DNA of 12,755 nt from Halovenus sp. GTDB taxonomy: Archaea > Halobacteriota > Halobacteria > Halobacteriales > Haloarculaceae. The stretch's first letter is position 1; each line of letters starts with the position of its first letter. The position numbers were made by a program, and so were the translations under genes. Under the pieces are notes generated by a model. That model saw nothing but the letters and a program-made list of their open reading frames with translations, had not been told where the DNA came from and did no database searches. The DNA lies in assembly GCA_028275145.1 (NCBI GenBank), contig JAQCNG010000136.1, forward strand, positions 1-12,755. Reading direction: 5' to 3'. This document shows positions 7,295 to 12,755 of this stretch, one piece after another.

Positions 7295-8977
7295 TCACGC
7301 GGGTCGCTCGGCGGCCGGAAACTCGAGCGTGACGGTGTTGCCGCCCTCGCAGGTTTCGAACGCGATAGAGCCACCGGCAGTCCGGACACTCCAGTAGGCC
7401 AGCCAGAGTCCGATGCTGCTGCCGTGCTGGAGCGCGCTCTCGGAGCCGGTGTTTAGCACGTCGAGTTCCACGTCGGGTATCTCCGGGCCGTTGTCCTCGA
7501 CCCGCACGCGGACGGTGGAGTCGTCCCGCCGGGCGCTGATCCGGACCTGCGGGTCGGTCGTGTCGTTGTGGACGACCGCGTTCTCGATGATGTTCTCCAC
7601 GGGGATGTCGAAAAGCGCCGGGTCCTGCAGCGGGGCGACGGGCTCCCCCTGGATGGCACACTCGAGAGAGATGTCCGGGTGGGTCCCGGCGAACTGTTCA
7701 CAGTGCTCCTGCAGGCGTTCCCGGACGTCCACGGGGACGGTGCCAATCTCGTCGTCGCCCTCGATGCGCGTGATGAGGCGGCTCTTCTCGCTGAGGTTGA
7801 TGAGGTCCTCCGTCGTGTCGACGATGCGCTGGGCCTCGGGATGGTGGCCGTTGTGTGCGATGTGTTCGGCGTGGGCACGGATCACGGCGACGTTGTTTCT
7901 GAGGTTGTGCCGGAGAACGCGCTGGGTCACCTCCAGACGCTGCTCGTACCGGCTCCGGTCGGTGACGTTCCGGAACGAGACAACGTGGCCGATCTCCTCG
8001 CCGGCGACGTCGGTCAGTTCGGCACACCGCACGTCGTATGTCTGCTCGGTGCCCTCGACAGTCGCGGCGAGTGTCCGGCCGTCCAGCGCGTCGAGGCTGT
8101 CTGTGTTGGACAACCTGTCGTCGAACAGCGTCGTGGCGTGGCGGCCGACGAGCGAGTCGACATCGAGCAGTTGCCGCGAGACGGCGTTCGCGTCGGCAAC
8201 CTCGCCGTCGGTATCAAGCACGAGCAACCCGTCGCCCATGTCGTTGAGCACGTGCTGTCGGGCAACAGGCGCACGCGCGAGCAGGTCGAACCGGAAGAAA
8301 GCGAGCCCAACGAGCGCACCCGTGAGGACAAACGAGAACGGGGTCGGGTCCAGCGCCGGGAACGGCCCCCAGGAGAGCCCGAGAAAAAATGCCATGTTGG
8401 CGCTCAACGGGACAGTCGCGCCGAGTATCAGCAGTGCGGTCTGTTTCCGGTAGACTGTCGGATTCCGGAGAAACACATAAAACAGCACGGCGAGTCCGAC
8501 GAGGATACTGACGTACGCGACAGCGACGTGGGCGTACATCGACGGCCCGAACGTCGGTTCGAGGGTCGTGCCGACGGTCGTCTCGACGAGTTTGAGGTCC
8601 CGCCAGACGAGGTCGTGGACGGGGTTCGTGAGCGTCAAGAGCGCAAACGCCACCGGCTCCACGGCCAGCAGTCCGGCGACCCGGCGTGTCAGCCAGCCAG
8701 TTCGGCCGCTGTAGATGAACGCAAACAGCAGCCACAGCGTCGGGATAGAGCCCCCGATTGCGACACCCAGTCGCTGCCAGAGGCGCTGTCCCGCCGCCGT
8801 CGAGAGGCCGAGCTGGATGCCGTAGGTCGCCGACCAGGCGGCAGCCGCCAGCAACAGCCCGATAAACAGCATCGCCCCCCGCTCGTCCCGGTGGCTCCAG
8901 ATCTGGGTCGCCACCGCGAGCGAAACCCCCGCTGCACTGAACAACAGCAGCGAGTACAGAGTCGGCTCCCAGACCAT
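7295..8977 (-). CDS. Sensor histidine kinase with N-terminal 7TM domain and PAS domain
   Basis: This 560-residue membrane sensor has an N-terminal region with about seven membrane segments (residues about 5-25, 35-55, 72-90, 100-118, 148-170, 180-200, 213-230). It resembles the 7TM histidine-kinase N-terminal module. A PAS-like domain follows at about 240-340 (NDMGDGLLVLDTDGEVADANAV...), then the dimerisation helix with the phospho-acceptor His357 in RVLRHNLRNNV. The ATPase domain has an N-box ENIIENAVVHN (461-471), G1 DNGPEI (495-500) and G2 HGSSIGLWL (518-526). By family it autophosphorylates and passes phosphate to a response regulator, but none is encoded nearby, so it is an orphan. ATG 8977 is preferred to the ATG at 9004, because the latter lies within the TATA box and 8977 starts exactly at leaderless spacing. 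The signal sensed is unknown. Confidence 0.9.
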   Translation of the reverse strand: MVWEPTLYSLLLFSAAGVSLAVATQIWSHRDERGAMLFIGLLLAAAAWSATYGIQLGLSTAAGQRLWQRLGVAIGGSIPTLWLLFAFIYSGRTGWLTRRVAGLLAVEPVAFALLTLTNPVHDLVWRDLKLVETTVGTTLEPTFGPSMYAHVAVAYVSILVGLAVLFYVFLRNPTVYRKQTALLILGATVPLSANMAFFLGLSWGPFPALDPTPFSFVLTGALVGLAFFRFDLLARAPVARQHVLNDMGDGLLVLDTDGEVADANAVSRQLLDVDSLVGRHATTLFDDRLSNTDSLDALDGRTLAATVEGTEQTYDVRCAELTDVAGEEIGHVVSFRNVTDRSRYEQRLEVTQRVLRHNLRNNVAVIRAHAEHIAHNGHHPEAQRIVDTTEDLINLSEKSRLITRIEGDDEIGTVPVDVRERLQEHCEQFAGTHPDISLECAIQGEPVAPLQDPALFDIPVENIIENAVVHNDTTDPQVRISARRDDSTVRVRVEDNGPEIPDVELDVLNTGSESALQHGSSIGLWLAYWSVRTAGGSIAFETCEGGNTVTLEFPAAERPA

Positions 8978-9002
8978 CGGGTAGATGCTTGCTCTCACGT
9001 AC

Positions 9003-9008
9003 ATATAA
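9003..9008 (-). promoter_or_regulatory. TATA box of the histidine kinase gene
   Basis: On the minus strand TTATAT starts 31 nt before the ATG at 8977, preceded by a purine-rich GAACGG that fits a BRE. This is a clear haloarchaeal leaderless-promoter layout and selects 8977 as the start. Confidence 0.55.
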
Positions 9009-9174
9009 CCGTTCTGGCACAGTTTTCATGCTCTGAAACAGTGTCCCCGTTGGTCGGGTTCGTGACTACTCGCCTGATAGAACTTTCAGTTCGATAATAA
9101 CTGTTTGTCTTACCGAACAGTCCTACTGACGGTCGATTCTGCGGGCCTGTTGCCAGTGTTTGCGTCTGCGGACG

Positions 9175-9212
9175 GTTGTGTCGACGGCCGGTCCTGTGGG
9201 CCGTTGTGTCGA
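9175..9212. repeat. Pair of 10-bp direct repeats
   Basis: GTTGTGTCGA occurs at 9175-9184 and 9203-9212, 28 bp apart start to start, with GGCC-GGCC complementarity between them. They may be tandem regulator sites about 190 bp upstream of the fttA TATA box, or chance. Confidence 0.3.
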
Positions 9213-9396
9213 TATCCGAGTCGATAGGAGGGTCGTATCGGCGGTTTCGTTCCCGGAACCGCGGGCACGGGCACGGAGGGGTCACCCGACTGGCCGACGG
9301 CGTCGCCGGTTGTGCAATCTCGTGACCGGGGCAACCGAACCTGGCCGTCGGGTGCGGTCACCGTCGCCCGCTCGCGGCACCTCGTCTTTGCGAAGG

Positions 9397-9406
9397 CTTT
9401 TATAAT
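9397..9406 (+). promoter_or_regulatory. Strong TATA box upstream of fttA
   Basis: CTTTTATAAT is the best TATA-box match in the window and is preceded by a BRE-like CGAAGG. Transcription should start near 9428. No ATG or GTG lies there, so unlike its neighbours this transcript would have a leader of about 115 nt before the fttA ATG. Confidence 0.55.
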
Positions 9407-9467
9407 ACGAAACGGTAAAATCCGGTACAACGGTTTTCCGGACCCGCTCGTCCGGGGTCAACGGCCT

Positions 9468-9542
9468 ATGAGCGGCACTACAACCACGGCGACCAGGCCA
9501 GTACTCCCGCAGCGACGCGGCGGGCGAGGATACCTACTTTAG
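9468..9542 (+). CDS. Possible 24-codon leader ORF upstream of fttA
   Basis: An ATG at 9468 opens a frame encoding 24 residues (MSGTTTTATRPV... ending RGYLL) and stops at TAG 9540-9542, just 2 bp before the fttA ATG. It lies wholly within the predicted fttA leader. A GGGGTCA stretch about 8 nt before its ATG might act as a weak ribosome-binding site. The peptide is basic (five Arg, no acidic residue), unlike bulk haloarchaeal proteins. It could be a regulatory leader peptide coupling translation to fttA, a small protein, or a chance frame. Conservation is needed to decide. Confidence 0.35.
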   Translation: MSGTTTTATRPVLPQRRGGRGYLL

Positions 9543-9544
9543 CC

Positions 9545-11470
9545 ATGAGCGCAGTAGAGAAGCGACTCGAAGAGATGCGAGCGACAATCGAACAGGAGGT
9601 ACCGAGCGACATCACCATCACCGAGGTCCGCTACGAGGGCCCCGAGTTGGTCATCTACACGCGCGACCCGAAGCGATTCGCCAGCGACGGCGACCTGGTG
9701 CGACAGCTGGCGTCGACGCTCCGGAAGCGCATCACCGTCCGGCCGGACCCGGCCGTGCTCTCCCGGCCCGAGCAGGCCCGCGAGGAGGTGATGGAGGTCA
9801 TCCCGGAGGACGCGGGTGTGACAGAGCTCGATTTCCACATCGACACCGGTGAGGTAGTCGTCAAGGCAGAGAAGCCAGGCATCGTCATCGGTCGCCACGG
9901 CGCGACACTCCGGGAGATTACACAGGAGGTCGGCTGGACGCCGGAGGTGGTCCGGACCCCACCAATCGAGTCCTCGACGGTGAGAAACGTCCGCAACTTT
10001 CTCGAACAGGAGCGCGACGAGCGCCGCGACATTCTGGAGCGCATCGGCCGTCAGATACACCGCGACGAGATGTCCGACGACGAGTGGGTTCGTATCACCA
10101 CCCTCGGGTGCTGTCGCGAGGTGGGGCGGGCCAGTTTCATCCTCTCGACGCCGGAGACACGGGTGCTCGTCGACTGTGGCGACAAGCCCGGTGCCGAGGA
10201 CGAGGTGCCGTACCTGCAGGTGCCCGAGGCGCTCGGGGCCGGTGCGAACACGCTCGATGCGGTCGTGTTGACCCACGCCCACCTCGACCACTCCGCGCTC
10301 GTGCCGCTCCTGTTCAAGTACGGCTACGACGGCCCCATCTACACGACCGAACCGACCCGGGACCTGATGGGGTTGCTCTCGCTGGACTACCTCGATGTCG
10401 CCGCAAAGGAGGGTCGGACTCCGCCGTACGACTCCTCGATGGTCCGGGAGACAATCAAACACACAGTTCCGCTGGAGTACGGCAACGTGACCGATATCGC
10501 GCCGGATATCAAACTGACGCTGCACAACGCGGGGCACATCCTCGGCTCCGCAGTCTCGCATTTCCACATCGGCGACGGACTCTACAACGTTGCCTTCTCC
10601 GGGGATATCCACTACCGGGACACCCGCCTGTTCAACGGCGCGGTCAACGACTTCCCCCGGGTCGAGACGCTGGTGCTTGAGTCGACCTACGGCGGGCGTA
10701 ACGACTACCAGACCGACCAGGAGGATTCGGAGCGCAAACTCAAACACGTCATCCGCAACACGCTCGAGCGCGACGGAACGGTGCTCGTGCCGGCGTTCGC
10801 GGTCGGGCGTTCACAGGAGATCATGCTGGTACTGGAGGAGGCGATGCGCGAGGGAGATATCCCGGAGGTGCCGGTGCATCTCGACGGGATGATCTGGGAG
10901 GCAACGGCCATCCACAGCACCTACCCGGAGTACCTGCGCGACGACCTTCGCGAGCGCATCTTCCACGAGGACTCCAACCCGTTTCTCTCCGAGCAGTTCA
11001 ACCACATCGACGCCGGCGAGGAGGAACGCCAGGAGGTCGCCGACAGCGGGGCTTCCATCGTGCTCTCGACCTCCGGCATGATGGAGGGCGGACCGATAAT
11101 GTCGTGGATAGAGCACCTCGGGAGCGACGACAACTCGACGCTGGTGTTCGTCGGCTACCAGGCACAGGGGACGCTCGGCCAGCGCATCCAGAACGGTCGC
11201 CGGGAGATTCCAATCGGCGACGGCTACGGCCGGGGCCGGTCGAACAGCCTCAGCCTGAAGATGCAGGTCGAAACCGTCGACGGCTTCTCGGGTCACGCCG
11301 ACCGCCAGGGTCTCGAGAACTTCGTCCGGACGATGAACCCCCGTCCGGAGAAGGTGCTCTGTGTCCACGGCGACGAGTCCTCCACACAGGAGCTCTCCTC
11401 GGCGCTGTACCACGAGTTCAACATGCGCACGTTCGCGCCGAAGAATCTCGAGACGTTCCGTTTTATCTGA
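9545..11470 (+). CDS. fttA: Transcription termination factor FttA (aCPSF1), KH and beta-CASP ribonuclease
   Basis: This 641-residue archaeal homologue of the CPSF73 cleavage factor is known in archaea as the factor that ends transcription by cutting nascent RNA and releasing RNA polymerase. Tandem KH-like RNA-binding domains occupy about 1-145, with the GRHG loop at 116-119. The metallo-beta-lactamase domain begins at about 182, with the zinc-binding motif HAHLDHS (244-250), His330 in NAGHILGS and Asp354 in FSGDIHY. The beta-CASP part covers about 390-575. The late metal-site motifs GFSGHADR (580-586) and CVHGDESS (606-613) close the active site. All expected metal ligands are present, so it should be active. 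Length and domain order match the family. The ATG at 9545 follows the small ORF by 2 bp; the 3' end overlaps the opposing HtpX gene by 8 bp. Confidence 0.95.
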   Translation: MSAVEKRLEEMRATIEQEVPSDITITEVRYEGPELVIYTRDPKRFASDGDLVRQLASTLRKRITVRPDPAVLSRPEQAREEVMEVIPEDAGVTELDFHIDTGEVVVKAEKPGIVIGRHGATLREITQEVGWTPEVVRTPPIESSTVRNVRNFLEQERDERRDILERIGRQIHRDEMSDDEWVRITTLGCCREVGRASFILSTPETRVLVDCGDKPGAEDEVPYLQVPEALGAGANTLDAVVLTHAHLDHSALVPLLFKYGYDGPIYTTEPTRDLMGLLSLDYLDVAAKEGRTPPYDSSMVRETIKHTVPLEYGNVTDIAPDIKLTLHNAGHILGSAVSHFHIGDGLYNVAFSGDIHYRDTRLFNGAVNDFPRVETLVLESTYGGRNDYQTDQEDSERKLKHVIRNTLERDGTVLVPAFAVGRSQEIMLVLEEAMREGDIPEVPVHLDGMIWEATAIHSTYPEYLRDDLRERIFHEDSNPFLSEQFNHIDAGEEERQEVADSGASIVLSTSGMMEGGPIMSWIEHLGSDDNSTLVFVGYQAQGTLGQRIQNGRREIPIGDGYGRGRSNSLSLKMQVETVDGFSGHADRQGLENFVRTMNPRPEKVLCVHGDESSTQELSSALYHEFNMRTFAPKNLETFRFI

Positions 11471-12407
11471 GTTCTCCCACTCGCTCGGCCGTGCGGGGGT
11501 CTGCTGTCTCTGCGCGGTCGAGCAGGCGGTCGATTCGCCGGTCCATCGGCGGGTGTGTCGAGAGCAGTTCGTGGCGTTCGGTCTGTTCCTCGTGGGTGTA
11601 CAGCATCGAGAACAGCCCCGAGCGCGGGTTCATCGCGCGCTGTATCTTCTCGAGGCCACGGGCCAGCGCCTCGGGTCTGCCGGTTGCCTCGGCGGCCCGG
11701 CGGTCGGCGGTGTACTCCTGACGGCGCGAGTAGGCGAGATACGCCAGCGCGAACGGGCTGAACACGACACCGAACAGGAGCAACACGACCGACCGGAAGC
11801 CGGCGACCAGTCCGGCGCGTGCGCCCGGTCGACCCGCAAACCAGCCCGCCGCCCGGTCGATACCGGAAAGAAACAGCACGACCGGCAACAGGAGCAAGAA
11901 GATAACGCCCGCCAGGGTCCGCATCGCGGTGACCGCGAGCGTGTTCAGAAACGTGTCGTAGCGCTCCAGATGCGCGAGTTCGTGGGCGAGAATCCCCTCG
12001 AGTTCGTCGACGGTGAGAAACTCGAGCAGACTCCGGTCGAGGATGACCGCCCCCCGCCGGGGCCCACCGACCGACAGCGCGTTTGGCGCGCCCAGGTCGG
12101 CGACCAGAACTGGGGGTCGTCCGGCCTGCATCGATCCGGCGAGGCGGTCGAGCCGGCGGTACAGCTCCGGGGCGCGGTCCCGTGGCAGTTCCCGGGCCTG
12201 CAGGCTGGCGACGAGTCTGACCGTTCCGGCGCGGTAACCGAGGTACGCGGCGGCGACCACACCGCCGACGAACGCGAGGCCCGCGGGGAACAGCCCCGGC
12301 GGGTTGGCCACCAGCCACCGCACGACGGCGAACCCTGCGAGCGAGACCACCGTGTAGACGGCCAGCACCGCGAGACCAACCAGCGGGGTGAGGAGACGTG
12401 ACTGCAC
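11463..12407 (-). CDS. htpX: HtpX-like M48 family membrane metalloprotease
   Basis: This zinc endopeptidase of the cytoplasmic membrane belongs to a family that degrades misfolded membrane proteins. The 314-residue form has two N-terminal membrane segments (about 7-30 and 38-58) and a cytosolic stretch ending in the HELAH zinc site (142-146, within ILAHELAHLERYD). Two further hydrophobic segments follow (about 160-182 and 203-226), then the third zinc ligand Glu231 in RRQEYTADRRA. THPPMDRRIDRL near the end is characteristic of HtpX. I prefer GTG 12407 because a TTTTGT box sits 29 nt upstream (first T). A TTG at 12434 would add nine residues but lies within that box; either start gives the same domains. 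The gene follows the ppk1 end by about 80 bp on the same strand and ends inside the tail of fttA. Paralogues are common, so orthology to bacterial HtpX is loose. Confidence 0.87.
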   Translation of the reverse strand: MQSRLLTPLVGLAVLAVYTVVSLAGFAVVRWLVANPPGLFPAGLAFVGGVVAAAYLGYRAGTVRLVASLQARELPRDRAPELYRRLDRLAGSMQAGRPPVLVADLGAPNALSVGGPRRGAVILDRSLLEFLTVDELEGILAHELAHLERYDTFLNTLAVTAMRTLAGVIFLLLLPVVLFLSGIDRAAGWFAGRPGARAGLVAGFRSVVLLLFGVVFSPFALAYLAYSRRQEYTADRRAAEATGRPEALARGLEKIQRAMNPRSGLFSMLYTHEEQTERHELLSTHPPMDRRIDRLLDRAETADPRTAERVGELR

Positions 12408-12430
12408 GTTCGACAGTACGCCGAGCGCCG

Positions 12431-12436
12431 ACAAAA
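12431..12436 (-). promoter_or_regulatory. TATA-like box for the HtpX-like gene
   Basis: TTTTGT on the minus strand starts 29 nt before GTG 12407. The same hexamer is found before the 5086 gene at 28 nt. It suggests leaderless initiation at 12407 and lies in the short gap after ppk1. Weak evidence. Confidence 0.33.
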
Positions 12437-12488
12437 CTGCTGTCCTCGTGCCGGGGTGTCCGACGGCCCCGGACCGGCCGTGTCGGCG

Positions 12489-12755
12489 CTACGGTTCCGG
12501 TCTGTCGGCGGACTGCCCCCGGTTCGGGCGGTCCTGTTCGGGTCTGTCGACGAAGATATCGTGCTCTGTCAGAGAGTCCGTCGAGAAACACTCCGACGGG
12601 TCGTCGACGTCGAGTGAGGCCATCGTCGTCCGCATCAGGAACTCCTGTGTCGCGACTGTCGGTTCCCCCTCCGCCGGTTGTTGCTGGTCGTAACTCCCGT
12701 CGGGGTTCATCCTCCACCGTTGCTCGTTGTCCGACAGAACGAGTTCGAGGTTGAA
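12489..12755 (-). CDS. ppk1: Polyphosphate kinase 1, C-terminal end (partial)
   Basis: The gene runs in from the right edge; its frame is open from base 12755 to a TAG at 12489-12491, giving 88 residues. The stretch with ELVLSDNEQRWRMNPDGSY and then TVATQEFLMRTT resembles the end of PPK1 proteins, where '...RCWELGPDG.W' is followed by 'V.DHQE.LM.R'. PPK1 reversibly polymerises phosphate from ATP into polyphosphate, used as phosphate and energy store and in stress responses. The catalytic histidines and phospholipase D-like domains lie outside the window. After the recognisable part comes a tail of about 45 residues, acidic and without clear homology, ending DRPEP. The ATG at 12710 is an internal Met, not a start. 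The assignment rests on a short segment, so it is good but not certain. Confidence 0.8.
   Translation of the reverse strand, partial: FNLELVLSDNEQRWRMNPDGSYDQQQPAEGEPTVATQEFLMRTTMASLDVDDPSECFSTDSLTEHDIFVDRPEQDRPNRGQSADRPEP

Larger units (their letters stand above)
8978..9544. other. 567-bp intergenic region between divergent kinase and fttA genes
   Basis: No convincing full-length gene, tRNA or other structured RNA was found here, only the small ORF at 9468 noted separately. The left end carries the kinase promoter and the right end the fttA promoter and leader. Between them, near 9087-9120, are two short overlapping inverted repeats: CAGTT/AACTG (9087-9091 and 9099-9103) and CTGTT/AACAG (9101-9105 and 9116-9120). 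A pair of 10-bp direct repeats lies at 9175-9212. Reading frames on both strands have unnatural composition for haloarchaeal proteins (Arg/Pro/Ser-rich, few acidic residues). Confidence 0.6.

Noticed and set aside
7568..9097. 509-codon plus-strand frame opposite the histidine kinase
   Set aside because: The minus strand encodes all kinase motifs; this frame is a composition artefact with no domain.
9110..9430. Minus-strand frame in the kinase-fttA gap
   Set aside because: Non-acidic, Arg/Pro/Thr-rich, begins within the fttA promoter and shows no family resemblance.
9539..10747. 402-codon minus-strand frame opposite fttA
   Set aside because: Antisense to the conserved KH and metallo-beta-lactamase regions; no recognisable protein.
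11293..12717. 474-codon minus-strand frame overlapping fttA, htpX and ppk1
   Set aside because: Arg/Pro/Gly-rich translation in another frame of the true htpX gene; no motifs.
1..12755. CRISPR array, tRNA/rRNA, insertion sequence, toxin-antitoxin or defence island
   Set aside because: No regularly spaced repeats, cloverleaf, transposase or terminal repeats were seen; every long gene fits a core family or an uncharacterised single protein.

Overview
This looks like ordinary core chromosome from a halophilic archaeon (Halobacteria). The DNA is GC-rich, the predicted proteins are acidic (Asp/Glu-rich), and the gene families are archaeal: KH-beta-CASP FttA/aCPSF1, a two-repeat tRNA-splicing endonuclease, and haloarchaeal-style histidine kinase and winged-helix proteins. 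Many genes have a T-rich box about 27 nt before the start codon, the arrangement expected for leaderless haloarchaeal mRNAs. I cannot name the genus. I see no mobile element, phage, CRISPR array, tRNA or rRNA, and no obvious new defence or biosynthetic system.

Layout. Positions 1-5039 (+) hold a dipeptide/oligopeptide ABC importer: the 3' end of the substrate-binding protein gene, two permeases (dppB, dppC) and two ATPases (dppD, dppF). The last three genes are tightly packed: dppC and dppD are 1 bp apart, and dppD and dppF overlap by 8 bp. Next come a small conserved-looking protein of unknown function (5086-5559, +) and the tRNA-intron endonuclease endA (5633-6745, +). Each of these two has its own apparent promoter.

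A 179-bp gap with inverted repeats leads to a small winged-helix regulator (6925-7275, +). It converges on a 7TM-PAS sensor histidine kinase (7295-8977, -). A 567-bp intergenic region follows, containing short repeats, a strong promoter and a possible 24-codon leader ORF. It precedes fttA (9545-11470, +), which encodes the archaeal transcription-termination ribonuclease. The 3' end of fttA overlaps the 3' end of a convergent HtpX-like membrane metalloprotease gene (-) by 8 bp. The window ends in the 3' part of a polyphosphate kinase (ppk1) gene on the minus strand.

Functionally, the dpp genes form one peptide uptake machine: lipoprotein receptor, permease dimer and ATPase dimer. EndA and FttA are unrelated informational RNA-processing enzymes. 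HtpX and PPK1 suggest membrane-protein quality control and stress or phosphate storage. The most interesting points are the fttA leader with its small ORF, the fttA/htpX tail overlap, the inverted repeats before the winged-helix gene, the long insertion between the C-terminal cysteines of DppF, and the repeated leaderless-promoter layout that fixes several start codons.
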